Both the position numbers and the translations under genes were made by a program. Positions 1-8,526 of a stretch of 64,000 bases of DNA are shown here, in pieces. The stretch's first letter is position 1. Each line of letters starts with the position of its first letter. The notes beneath the pieces are model-generated. The model did no database searches and was not told the DNA's origin. It worked only from the letters and a program-made list of their open reading frames with translations. Source of the DNA: Poriferisodalis sp965226645 (GTDB lineage Bacteria > Actinomycetota > Acidimicrobiia > Acidimicrobiales > Poriferisodalaceae); NCBI GenBank assembly GCA_965226645.1, contig CBDDDL010000003.1:248001-312000 (forward strand), in the 5' to 3' direction.

Positions 1-777
1 GGGCTCGGCACCTCGGGACCGCAGGTGATCGAAGGCTGGCACGGCGTGCCGTTCGACAAGCCGCTCGGGCGCACCCGTGACGTGATCGAGATCTGCCGCA
101 AGGTGTGGTCAGGCGACAGGGTTGTCCACGACGGTCGTGCCATCAGCCTGCCCCTGCCCGAGGGCGAGGGCAGCGGGCTGGGCAAGCCGCTCAAGCGCAT
201 GGGCAAGCCGTATCGCCAGGACATCCCGATTGCGGTGGCTTCGATCGGGCCGCGCAACGTCGAGCTGACTGCAGAGCTGGCCAACGTCTGGCAGCCGATC
301 CATTTCCTGCCCGAGAAGTTCAACGAGGTGTGGGGCGAGGCTTTGGAGACCGGCGGTTCCCGCCGTGCCGATGACCTCGGCGACCTGCAGATCGTGGCCG
401 GCGGCACCGTGGCGCTCGGCAACGGCCCGATGGTCGATTCGGTGCGCAAGGGTGTGCGGGACGGCGTCGGCTTCTACGTGGGCGGCATGGGCGCACGCGA
501 CAAGAACTTCTATAACGACCTGTTCAAGCGCTACGGCTATGTGGACGAGGCGGAGAAGATCCAGGATCTGTTCCTGACCGGCAAACGTGACGAGGCGTTC
601 GCCGCAGTGCCTGACGACTACGTGGACCGTGCGAGCCTCACCGGCGATCCGGAGCGGGTAAAGGAGCGTGTCGAGGTGTACCGCTCGGTCGGTGTGAGCT
701 ACCTGGACATCCACATCCCACCCGAGACCGAGAACCCCCTCGAGGTCATCTCCCAGATCAAGGCGTGGGCTGAATAG
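1..777 (+). CDS. LLM class F420-dependent oxidoreductase, 5' truncated
   Basis: The reading frame is open from the first base, so the gene starts left of the window. The visible N-terminal part reads GLGTSGPQVIEGWHG, which is the conserved block of luciferase-like (bacterial luciferase/F420) flavin enzymes, followed by the PFDKPLGRTRD stretch. About 258 codons are present. The C-terminus has the usual GDPERVKERVEVYRSVGV helix that closes the TIM barrel in this family. It probably uses coenzyme F420 for hydride transfer; the substrate cannot be told. No neighbour in the window indicates its pathway: a Fic gene follows 123 bases later. The family call is secure, the cofactor is inferred from the family and from the actinobacterial setting. 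Confidence 0.9.
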   Translation, partial: GLGTSGPQVIEGWHGVPFDKPLGRTRDVIEICRKVWSGDRVVHDGRAISLPLPEGEGSGLGKPLKRMGKPYRQDIPIAVASIGPRNVELTAELANVWQPIHFLPEKFNEVWGEALETGGSRRADDLGDLQIVAGGTVALGNGPMVDSVRKGVRDGVGFYVGGMGARDKNFYNDLFKRYGYVDEAEKIQDLFLTGKRDEAFAAVPDDYVDRASLTGDPERVKERVEVYRSVGVSYLDIHIPPETENPLEVISQIKAWAE

Positions 778-900
778 CCGGGGACCTTGGCCACACGGGA
801 AGGATCCCGGCTATGGCACGGACTAGCTGACGGTCGCCTCTGATTGCCTGAGGTGCCATGTAGCTTCGCCGACGTGCGCGCGAACGGGAGTGCGGAAACA

Positions 901-2226
901 ATGATCGACCTCACCGGCAGCCCGTACAGCCTTGAATCCACCGCTGGGTGGGTGTTTGATCGCGCAGCACGACTTCACGAACGGGTAGAACTGCTGCGCT
1001 CTCAGGGGCATCTGACCCAGCAGACTCTTCGCGCGTACTTCGGCGACAAGCGTTTTGAACAGATCGCAGAATCAAATGCGATTGAGGGCAGCACCCTCGG
1101 GGTCGGAGAAACCCAGATGGCGGTGCTTCGCGGCATCACCATCACCGGTCACGACCCGGCCTACTCGGCTGACGCTATGAATCTGTCCCGGGCTCTAGAG
1201 CGACTCGTCGAATTGGCCCAAGATCCGTCGCCTACGTCCACCGAACAGGTGAAGGGATTGCATTCCCTGATACTGGGGGGAGGCGCTGGGCTCTTCCGGT
1301 CCACGCCTGTCATGATCGCTGGCTCACCACACGAGCCCCCGTCCACGTGGGACGAAGTGATGTCTGGGATCGAAGACTGGGAACGCTGGTCCCTTGCCAA
1401 CGCAGATGCGTCGGCACTCCTGCGTGCGATCGTCTTGCACGCATGGCTCACCCACATTCATCCCTTCACGGACGGTAACGGGCGCACGTCTCGGGCTGTC
1501 ATGAATCTTGAACTCGTACGGGGAGGCTTTCCGAGCGTCATCATCCGCCGCAAAGACCGACTCCGCTACTACGAGGCACTTGCAGAATCTGACCTTGGTG
1601 GCAACCTTGAGCTCATCGCCGAATTGATCTTGCTTCGTGCCGAGGACGCCTTGCGCGACCTGGAGCGCGCGGCTACGGCCCAGCAGGGCTACGACAAAGT
1701 GCATACGGAGCTGCTGAAGGCCCAGGAGCGTCAGGCGGCGATTTGGAACGATGCAGTTCGGCTGCTGTTCTCTCTGGTTGAAGACGCACTTAATTCCTCG
1801 GTTGGGGATCGCGGATCCGTGTCCACTCGCTGGTACGACGCGGAACTCTCAGTTGATGACTACGCCGCATTGTCACAAAGCGATCCAGGAGCCAATTCCT
1901 GGCTCTTCCGCATTGATGCAGATGTTCCTGGTTTGCCCAGGAGACGTTTCCTCGCATGGACTGGGTTCCGCAGCTATGAGGTCAGGAACGCTCGAGGAAT
2001 CGAGGGCGGTCCTTCGATCTTCTGGTCTATGCCGGACCCAGCCGGTAACCGCATGTGGTTTCGAGACGATACGCACTCACCTGGCGTCGCCGAGCTGACA
2101 TTGGAGCTGCCCAATGTTGATCGATGGATAGCACGGCTGCCCGATGGTCGAATCGAGGCGTTGTGGCCGAGCGCCGCCGCTCAGCGCATCGCCACGGCCG
2201 TTGTCGAGTCCATCACCCGCGGCTAA
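901..2226 (+). CDS. Fic family protein (AMPylase-type), class II
   Basis: Fic proteins transfer AMP or other nucleotides onto protein hydroxyls. The catalytic motif HPFTDGNGRTSR begins at residue 187 with the key His, and the first Arg of the anion hole is intact. A class II autoinhibitory motif SNAIEG lies at residues 58-63 with the inhibitory Glu at 62, so activity is probably self-repressed. About 180 residues after the Fic core (from about residue 265) show no domain I recognise. A longer TTG start at 844 exists, but ATG 901 has GGGAG 9 bases upstream and begins a normal Fic N-terminus. The YbaK gene starts directly after the stop codon, so the two may be co-transcribed. Confidence 0.88.
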   Translation: MIDLTGSPYSLESTAGWVFDRAARLHERVELLRSQGHLTQQTLRAYFGDKRFEQIAESNAIEGSTLGVGETQMAVLRGITITGHDPAYSADAMNLSRALERLVELAQDPSPTSTEQVKGLHSLILGGGAGLFRSTPVMIAGSPHEPPSTWDEVMSGIEDWERWSLANADASALLRAIVLHAWLTHIHPFTDGNGRTSRAVMNLELVRGGFPSVIIRRKDRLRYYEALAESDLGGNLELIAELILLRAEDALRDLERAATAQQGYDKVHTELLKAQERQAAIWNDAVRLLFSLVEDALNSSVGDRGSVSTRWYDAELSVDDYAALSQSDPGANSWLFRIDADVPGLPRRRFLAWTGFRSYEVRNARGIEGGPSIFWSMPDPAGNRMWFRDDTHSPGVAELTLELPNVDRWIARLPDGRIEALWPSAAAQRIATAVVESITRG

Positions 2227-2724
2227 GTGTTGCCGCGCTTGAGTGATGGCGAGCGACGCTTGAACGCTCGCGAGCGATTCCTAACCGGAGCACAAGAGGT
2301 GGGGATGGCGCCGGAGATCCTGCGCTTTCCTGAAGGCACGCGCACGGCCGTGCAAGCGGCTGCAGCAGTGGGTTGCGAGCTGGGCCAGATCGTGAAATCG
2401 CTCGTGTTCCTGTGCGACGGCGAGGCCGTGCTGGCGCTGACATCGGGTTCCAACCGTGTGGACACAGCGCGGCTCGGAGCGGTGCTCGGCGGCACGATCA
2501 TGCGAGCCGACGCCGATGGGGTGCGGGAGGCCACGGGCTATGCGATCGGCGGCACGCCACCGTTCGGCCATGCCCGTCCGCTGCGGGCTGTGGCGGACCG
2601 AGATCTGCTGGTCTACGACACCGTGTGGGCGGCGGCCGGAACGCCCGACACGGTGTTCGAGCTCACGCCTAGCGCGCTGATGCGCGCCAGTGGGGCGGAG
2701 GTCGCCGATTTCGTTGCCGATTGA
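2227..2724 (+). CDS. ybaK: YbaK/EbsC-type aminoacyl-tRNA editing protein
   Basis: This 165-residue protein matches the YbaK/ProX editing domain, which hydrolyses mischarged tRNA (in YbaK, Cys-tRNA(Pro)). The motifs seen are EGTRTAVQAAAAVGC, the catalytic-lysine block GQIVKSLVF, and the GYAIGGTPPFGH loop. Length fits a stand-alone editing protein. The GTG start at 2227 follows the Fic stop with no spacer, which suggests translational coupling. An internal ATG at 2305 would remove the first strand and is less likely. Cytoplasmic. The precise tRNA specificity (Cys versus Ala or others) cannot be decided from sequence. Confidence 0.88.
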   Translation: MLPRLSDGERRLNARERFLTGAQEVGMAPEILRFPEGTRTAVQAAAAVGCELGQIVKSLVFLCDGEAVLALTSGSNRVDTARLGAVLGGTIMRADADGVREATGYAIGGTPPFGHARPLRAVADRDLLVYDTVWAAAGTPDTVFELTPSALMRASGAEVADFVAD

Positions 2725-2757
2725 CTTTCGCGGGCGCAGCGGCTGTGCCGCCCTCGC

Positions 2758-5073
2758 TCAGCCAGGTTGCTCGGACGGTTCCGGAAGTTCGCCTTCGATG
2801 CGGAGGTTCGGGATGATCCGGTCGAGCCAGCGTGGCAGCCACCAGTTGCGAGCGCCGAGCAATTCCATGGTGGAGGGCACGATGAGCATGCGCACGATCG
2901 TCGCGTCGATGGCGATGGCCGTGGCCAGCCCCATGCCGAACAGCTTGATGATCCGGTTGTCCTCCAGCACGAAGCTGCCGAACACCACCACCATGATTGC
3001 CGCCGCGGCGGTGATGACCCGAGCGGTGGCGGCAAGGCCGTCGGCGACGGAGTTGACGGGGTCGCCGGTGCGCTCGTATTCCTCTTTCATGCGCGACAAC
3101 AGGAAGACTTCGTAGTCCATCGACAGTCCGAATAGGACTGCGAACAGCATCATCGGGATGAACGGCTCGATTGGCGCCCCCTCGATCCCGAGCACGCCGC
3201 CGAACCAGCCCCACTGGAACACGGCCACCAGCACGCCGTAGGACGCACCGATCGACAGCATGTTCATGACGACGGCCTTGAGCGGCACAATCAGCGAGCG
3301 GAATACCGCCATCAGCAACAGGAACGACGCTCCGAGCACCGCAGCGAAGAAGATCAGCATCCGCCCGGACAGATAGTCGCTGAAGTCGATCTGGAACGCC
3401 ACCGCGCCGCCGACCAAGGCGTCGACGCCGGTGCCGTCAAGGGTGGCGGGAATCACGTCGTCACGCAGTTCGTTCACCAGCGACTCGGTCGCGGCGTCCT
3501 GGGGGCCGGTGGCGGGCTGAACCCGGATCAACGCCGCACCACCGTCGGGGCTGGGCATCGCCGGGGATGCAAAGGCGACGCCGTCGGTCCCCTGGAGCGC
3601 ACTCGACAGCCCGTTGAGCGTCCCGAGATCGGCAGGGTCAGATGTTTCGGCCACGATGAACAGCGGGCCGTTCGCACCTGGGCCGAAACCCTGCGCCAGC
3701 AGGTCATAGGCCTTGCGTGTGGTGGTGTCGGGCGAGAAGTTGCCCTCGTCGGAGAAGCCGAGCCGCAGGCTGAGCACTGGCACCGCCAGCAGAAGGAGCA
3801 CTGCGGTGCCACCCAGCGCGAACAGCCAGGGGCGTGCCTGGACCACCCGGCTGAGGCGGTACCACGCGGTGTCCCTCAGCGCCTTCGGCGGGCGGTGTCG
3901 CAGTATGCGCCGCAGCGGGTTGCGGGTGCCGCCGAACGCTCCGGCGATCAGCACCGCAGCGGCCGCGGGGAGCGCGGCGACCAGGGGGCGGATGCCAGCT
4001 CCGAGGCCCAGAAGGGCGACCGCCACCAGCGCTGCGGCGGCGATGCCGCGGACCCTCGTGGTGGTCATGCGGTCGCCGGCAAGGCTCAGCACGGCGGGAA
4101 GCACGGTGATCGAGCCGACCATCACGATCGCGACCGTGACGGCCGCTGAGAGCCCGATGCCGGCCACGAAGGGCAGGCCCATGAGCAGCAGGCCCAGCAG
4201 CGACACCACCACCGTTGCGCCGGCAAACACCACCGAGCGGCCCGCGGAGTCGAGGGCCGCACCCACGGCTTCGGAGGGCTCGAGCCCCCGGCCGACCCAC
4301 TCCCGGAAACGGTTCAGGATGATCAGCGCGTAGTCGATGCCGACACCGAGGCCGATCATCACCCCCAGGGTGGGCGCGAATTCGGGCATGGTCACCGCGT
4401 TGCTGAGCGCAGTGACAACCAGCACGCCGATGCCGACCCCGACCAGGGCAGTGCCGACCGTCACGCCCATGGCAACGACCGAACCGACGGCCGCGATCAG
4501 CACGAAGACGGCGAACGCGAGCCCAATGGCTTCGGTTTCGGGTGGTTCCTGTCGGACGAGCCAGGAACCGCCCATCTCGACGTCGACGCCGTCCATGGAG
4601 CGCAGCCCGCTGGCATCGATGAGCTCGATGATCTCAAGGCCCAGAGTTCCGGCTTCGTCGACGTTGAAGTCTGGACTGAGCTCGACGTCGGCGTAGGCGT
4701 ACTTGCCGACACCCGGTCCTTGGGCGGCGATGCGCAGGCCGCCGTTACGGTCGTAGGGCGAGCTGACCGTCACCTCGTCGATGGCATCGACTGCGACGAG
4801 CAGTTCGGTCATGGCCGAACGCACTGCTGGGTCGTTCACGCCGGACTCGGCCTTGAGCACGATGGTGCCGCTGATGTTGGAGCCGACGCTGCCGAAGTGG
4901 TCTTCGAGCACCTCAGCGCCTCGGCTGCTCTCGGAGTCGGGTGTCGAGAGCGACGCGCCGTAGGAGGCGCCGAGGGTGCCGGCGAGCACGGCGGCAATCA
5001 CTGCGAAGATCAGCCATGCACCGAGGACGCGCCACGCATGCCGGAAGCACCATTGACCGAGGGCTGAGTACAC
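2758..5073 (-). CDS. MMPL family RND-type transporter
   Basis: This is an inner-membrane proton-driven exporter of the MMPL/HpnN type with two repeats of six membrane helices. The family signature occurs in each half: GVGIDYALIILNRF in the first and LSMDYEVFLLSRM in the second. A large extracytoplasmic loop follows helix 1 (SYGASLSTPDSESSRGAEVL) and another follows helix 7. The frame extends upstream to 5148, but GTG at 5073 has AAGGA 8 bases upstream and begins just before the first helix, giving 771 residues, the usual length. It is convergent with the ybaK-like gene. Substrates in the family are lipids or hydrophobic drugs; none can be assigned here. Confidence 0.92.
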   Translation of the reverse strand: MYSALGQWCFRHAWRVLGAWLIFAVIAAVLAGTLGASYGASLSTPDSESSRGAEVLEDHFGSVGSNISGTIVLKAESGVNDPAVRSAMTELLVAVDAIDEVTVSSPYDRNGGLRIAAQGPGVGKYAYADVELSPDFNVDEAGTLGLEIIELIDASGLRSMDGVDVEMGGSWLVRQEPPETEAIGLAFAVFVLIAAVGSVVAMGVTVGTALVGVGIGVLVVTALSNAVTMPEFAPTLGVMIGLGVGIDYALIILNRFREWVGRGLEPSEAVGAALDSAGRSVVFAGATVVVSLLGLLLMGLPFVAGIGLSAAVTVAIVMVGSITVLPAVLSLAGDRMTTTRVRGIAAAALVAVALLGLGAGIRPLVAALPAAAAVLIAGAFGGTRNPLRRILRHRPPKALRDTAWYRLSRVVQARPWLFALGGTAVLLLLAVPVLSLRLGFSDEGNFSPDTTTRKAYDLLAQGFGPGANGPLFIVAETSDPADLGTLNGLSSALQGTDGVAFASPAMPSPDGGAALIRVQPATGPQDAATESLVNELRDDVIPATLDGTGVDALVGGAVAFQIDFSDYLSGRMLIFFAAVLGASFLLLMAVFRSLIVPLKAVVMNMLSIGASYGVLVAVFQWGWFGGVLGIEGAPIEPFIPMMLFAVLFGLSMDYEVFLLSRMKEEYERTGDPVNSVADGLAATARVITAAAAIMVVVFGSFVLEDNRIIKLFGMGLATAIAIDATIVRMLIVPSTMELLGARNWWLPRWLDRIIPNLRIEGELPEPSEQPG

Positions 5074-5351
5074 AGTCGTTGTCCTTCTGCGAATGTGAGC
5101 GCCGTTGTCCTCTGGCGTGAAGGCTGGCTGCCGGTGCCCGATGGTCAACGTCCGGAGCGGATCAAGTGGCGAAGCTACCGGCCCTCATCGGCGGGCAGTG
5201 CGCGACAGCCGTGAGTTTCTCGTGAGAATTTCGATGGCCCCAGGGCTGGCGGCTGGCGACCCGTTGGTCAACGTCGCTGACTCGGCCAGCGCGACGGCCG
5301 CACGTTCACTGATCCCGACCTGATCGGGGTCGGTTGGACGCTGCGATTGCC

Positions 5352-7016
5352 CTACCGGACGCCGGGGTACTCGTATTCCTGCGGTTGCTGAGCAAGCTCC
5401 CCGGCCGCCGTCGCGGCACCGCTGCGCATCCCGTTGGTGGGGTGAACGGCTCTGCCCGTCTCGGCGACCTCGGGCTGGATCACCACTTTGCATCCCGTCA
5501 TCGTTGCGAGCAGAGCGCTGCGGGCCTGGGCGGTGAACAGCTCCACCGAGGTGTCCGCTCCAGGTGAGACCCGTGCGATCAGCCTGAGTTCATGCTCGGG
5601 CGCGTCCGCTACCCGCACGCGCGTCACCACCTGACGATTGGAACGGTCCAAGCCGATTGCCACACGCAGCATCGCCGCCATCCAGCGCACTCGGTTCTGG
5701 TCGGCAGAGCTCAGAGATGCGAAGTCCGAGTGCTTCGACTTGGGAGCGCTCTTGCGGTGGTAGCGGGCGACTTGGGCGATGATCTCGATCTCGCGTTCGG
5801 TGAAGCCGGTGAGATGCTCGCTGTTTCGGATGACGTAGTAGCTGTGGCGGTGATGAGCGCTGTGGGAGATGAAGATGCCCACGTTGTGCAGCAGTGACGC
5901 CGCTTCGAACAGCTCGCGGTCCTGGTCGTCGAGTTGATGCAGTCGACCCAGCTCGTCAAACAGCTCGAGCGCCAGATCGGTGATGTGCTCGGCGTGCCCG
6001 AGGTCTTCGTGGTAGCTGTTCGCCACGTACATGACGCCTGAGCGCCGAATATCCCCGAGGCGATGGAACGGATCCAGTTCTGGTGATACGGCTCGTCGTA
6101 GCTGTTCGAACAAGATTCCTTCGCGCAAGGCGTAGTCGGAGACCTCCATGCGCTCGACGCCCAGCAACCTGCATGTCTCGGACAGCAGCAGCGCACCGCC
6201 CACGATGATGTCGGCGCGACGCTCCTCCAGACCATCGATCGACATGCGCTGCTGCGGAGTGTTTGCCGCAACGAGATCGGCTGTGAGCGAACGCAACTCG
6301 GTCTCATTGAACGAGAGGCGTCCGGTGCGGTTGTCGCGGTCGCCGCGCCGGATCGCGCACATGCGGGCCAACGCGGTGATCGTCCCCGAGGAGCCGACCA
6401 CCGTGGTGAATCCCAGCTCCGCGATCTCCGAGGGCAGGTGCCCGAGGAAGGACTCGATGTAGTGGCGGCACTCTCGAACCGTGCGCTTGCATGTTCGGCC
6501 CTCAGGGAAGAAGCGATCCGTCAACCTGATTGCGCCGAGCTTGAGGCTGCGCAGCAGCTGCGGCTCGGCACCTTCGCCCACAATGAACTCCGTCGAGCCG
6601 CCACCAATGTCGATGACGAGGTGACGCTCGTCGAAGACCGGCACCGCCCCCAGCACGCCCTGGTGAATCAGCCGCGCTTCCTCAATGCCGGACACAACTT
6701 CGATGTGAATGCCGGCTTCGTCGCGCGCTCGTGTGACGAACTCGTGCCGGTTGGCGGCCTCTCGCACGGCGCTCGTCGCGACTGCGTTGATCGTGGTAGC
6801 CCCGGCGTGCGTGGCGATCCGGCGCATCCGGTCCAGTGCGGCGATGCCGCGGTCGATAGCGGCAGGTTCAAGCCGCTTCATGTCCTCGCCGCCCGAGCCC
6901 AGCCGGACTGGCTCCCGCTCGCGCGTGAGCACCTCGAGGTGACCGTCGGGGTCAACAGAAGCGACCACGAGATGGAACGAATTGGTTCCGACGTCGATCG
7001 CCGCGATGACGCTCAC
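5352..7016 (-). CDS. Ppx/GppA exopolyphosphatase family protein
   Basis: The protein belongs to the ASKHA-fold phosphatases that hydrolyse polyphosphate or pppGpp. Phosphate-binding motif 1 reads IDVGTNSFHL at residues 7-16, and the second is DIGGGSTEF about 120 residues later. A C-terminal HD-like domain (LLHNVGIFISHSAHHRHSYY region, near residue 375) is present, as in long Ppx/GppA proteins. The frame extends to 7115, but that would overlap the divergent thioesterase gene, and the family N-terminus begins at VSVIAAIDVG, so GTG 7016 is taken (554 residues). Whether it acts on polyphosphate or on guanosine pentaphosphate cannot be told. Confidence 0.9.
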   Translation of the reverse strand: MSVIAAIDVGTNSFHLVVASVDPDGHLEVLTREREPVRLGSGGEDMKRLEPAAIDRGIAALDRMRRIATHAGATTINAVATSAVREAANRHEFVTRARDEAGIHIEVVSGIEEARLIHQGVLGAVPVFDERHLVIDIGGGSTEFIVGEGAEPQLLRSLKLGAIRLTDRFFPEGRTCKRTVRECRHYIESFLGHLPSEIAELGFTTVVGSSGTITALARMCAIRRGDRDNRTGRLSFNETELRSLTADLVAANTPQQRMSIDGLEERRADIIVGGALLLSETCRLLGVERMEVSDYALREGILFEQLRRAVSPELDPFHRLGDIRRSGVMYVANSYHEDLGHAEHITDLALELFDELGRLHQLDDQDRELFEAASLLHNVGIFISHSAHHRHSYYVIRNSEHLTGFTEREIEIIAQVARYHRKSAPKSKHSDFASLSSADQNRVRWMAAMLRVAIGLDRSNRQVVTRVRVADAPEHELRLIARVSPGADTSVELFTAQARSALLATMTGCKVVIQPEVAETGRAVHPTNGMRSGAATAAGELAQQPQEYEYPGVR

Positions 7017-7113
7017 GACCCCGAACGCTACGAGGAGTTCGGCGTCTCCGTGGGCCAACGCGTCGGGCCAACGGCCGGTCATCTCGGTGTGCCCTCGCCG
7101 TAGCGTTGCGGGC

Positions 7114-7554
7114 ATGGCGACGCATTCGACCCAGATCGTGCCTCGATTCGGTGAGCTGGACCCCTACAACCACGTCAATCACGCGGTCTACGTGTCGTAC
7201 TTCGAAGCCGCTCGTTGCGTGGCGCTCGAGGACGTCGGCATGGCGCTTCCGGACCTGTCCGACGAGAACGTTCAGATCGTGGTGACCAACCTCGAGGTGC
7301 GCTTTCGCGAACCGGCGACAGCGCGTGACACGCTGCGAATCGAAACCGAAGTTGCCGAGCTGCGCCGAGCCAGTACGAAATGGAACCAGCGCATCATTCG
7401 CGAGGCCGACGACACCGTGCTCGTGCAGGCACAACTGACTGCGGCGGTCTGCGACAACGCCGGCAAGCCTCGTCGCCCGCCGCCCGACTTCATGTCACGT
7501 CTGGAGGCGCTGATCCCCGACCAGACGACGGGGGAGAGCCTGCCGCAGTATTGA
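7114..7554 (+). CDS. Acyl-CoA thioesterase, hotdog fold (4HBT)
   Basis: A 146-residue single-domain hotdog protein. The 4-hydroxybenzoyl-CoA thioesterase-like active-site helix is visible as DPYNHVNHAVYVSYFEAAR near the N-terminus, with the catalytic Asp at its start. Such proteins cleave acyl-CoA thioesters in the cytoplasm. ATG 7114 is chosen because the sequence before it in the same frame is the shadow of the divergent Ppx/GppA gene. The two starts are about 100 bases apart, so they probably share a promoter region. Confidence 0.88.
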   Translation: MATHSTQIVPRFGELDPYNHVNHAVYVSYFEAARCVALEDVGMALPDLSDENVQIVVTNLEVRFREPATARDTLRIETEVAELRRASTKWNQRIIREADDTVLVQAQLTAAVCDNAGKPRRPPPDFMSRLEALIPDQTTGESLPQY

Positions 7555-7584
7555 TTGCGTCGGCGGGTTGGGGTGTGGTTTCGC

Positions 7585-8370
7585 TCAGACGACGGGGGAG
7601 AGCCCGCCGTCGATGTTGATTGCGGTGCCGGTGACGTAGCTGGCGGCGTCGCTGGCGAGGAACAGTGCGAGGTTGGCGAATTCCTGGGCGTCACCCATAC
7701 GGCCGGCGGGAATGCGGGCGCCGACCGCTGCAGTGAATTCTTCGAACGTGGTGCCGGCCCCTTCCCGCTCCCAGCGCGTTTGCCACTGGTGTGTGACGAG
7801 CAAGCCGGTGATGAGCGCATTCACGAGGACGCCGTCGGCCGCGAACTCCGATGCGAGCGCTTTGGTCATCGCCAAGCCGGCCGCCCGGGTCGCGGCGGTC
7901 GGGCAGGTTTGCGCGCTTGCGGCCTTCGCTCCGATGTTCAGCGAGTTGATGATGCGACCCCAGCGGTGGCTGCGCATGTGGGGGAGGCACAAGCGGCACA
8001 GCCGAATCGCGGAGAACAGCTTGAGGTCGAAGTCGTCCTGCCAATCCTCATCGGTTATGTCGAGGAATGGCTTCGCACTCGATGTCCCGCAGTTGTTGAC
8101 GAGAATGTCGATCGGCCCGCAGGTTTTCACGGCCTCGGCATGGGCCCGAGCAACCTCTGAGGCCTGACGGACGTCAGCGGAGATCGCCGCATGGGCTGCG
8201 TGGGGGTTCGCAGCCTGCAGTGCCGACAGCGTCTCGTCGAGCACGTCGCGGTCGCGTGCCACCACCGCAACTGATGCACCCGCTGCAGCGAATGTCTCGG
8301 CCATGGCGCGGCCAAGACCCCGGCTGCCGCCGGTAATAAGGGCTGTGCGGCCGTCGAGTCTCAATTCCAT
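7585..8370 (-). CDS. SDR family oxidoreductase with altered catalytic residues
   Basis: A short-chain dehydrogenase/reductase of 261 residues. The nucleotide-binding motif TGGSRGLG is at residues 13-20, the NNCG motif is present (VNNCGTSS), and the C-terminus INIDGGLSPVV is classical. The Tyr-x-x-x-Lys catalytic pair is replaced: the aligned segment reads CPTAATRAAGLAMTKAL, with Thr and Arg where Tyr and Lys are expected. This looks like a distinct SDR subfamily rather than a random error, because the rest is well preserved. ATG 8370 starts at MELRLDG, the usual SDR N-terminus; the longer frame to 8697 crosses the repeat array and is rejected. Confidence 0.87.
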   Translation of the reverse strand: MELRLDGRTALITGGSRGLGRAMAETFAAAGASVAVVARDRDVLDETLSALQAANPHAAHAAISADVRQASEVARAHAEAVKTCGPIDILVNNCGTSSAKPFLDITDEDWQDDFDLKLFSAIRLCRLCLPHMRSHRWGRIINSLNIGAKAASAQTCPTAATRAAGLAMTKALASEFAADGVLVNALITGLLVTHQWQTRWEREGAGTTFEEFTAAVGARIPAGRMGDAQEFANLALFLASDAASYVTGTAINIDGGLSPVV

Positions 8371-8386
8371 GCGCGCACCATATGAC

Positions 8387-8501
8387 GGGGCGCTGCCTCG
8401 CGCTATGTCCGGGCGCTGCATGGTGCTGTCTTCGGACGCAGCATTGCGCTGTGTTCGGGCGCTGCCTCGCGCTGTGGCCGGGTGCTGTCCGGTGCGATCT
8501 C
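8387..8501. repeat. Five imperfect 23-bp tandem repeats
   Basis: Five consecutive 23-base units fit at 8387-8409, 8410-8432, 8433-8455, 8456-8478 and 8479-8501. Each starts C/GGGGCGCTGC or a near variant (unit 3 CGGACGCAGC, unit 5 CGGGTGCTGT) and contains a second GCGCT or GTGCT block about 12 bases in. Units 1 and 4 are nearly identical. The array fills the gap between the divergent SDR (start 8370) and alcohol dehydrogenase (start 8527) genes. Confidence 0.8.
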
Positions 8502-8526
8502 GCAGGCCGTGCGCGACGATGTGGGC

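Noticed and set aside
5074..5351. Gap between Ppx/GppA and MMPL genes examined for a small gene or RNA
   Set aside because: Only short frames without motifs and no convincing hairpin with a T-run; nothing supportable.
8387..8501. Tandem repeats considered as a CRISPR array
   Set aside because: The 23-base units are contiguous with no spacers and no cas genes are near.
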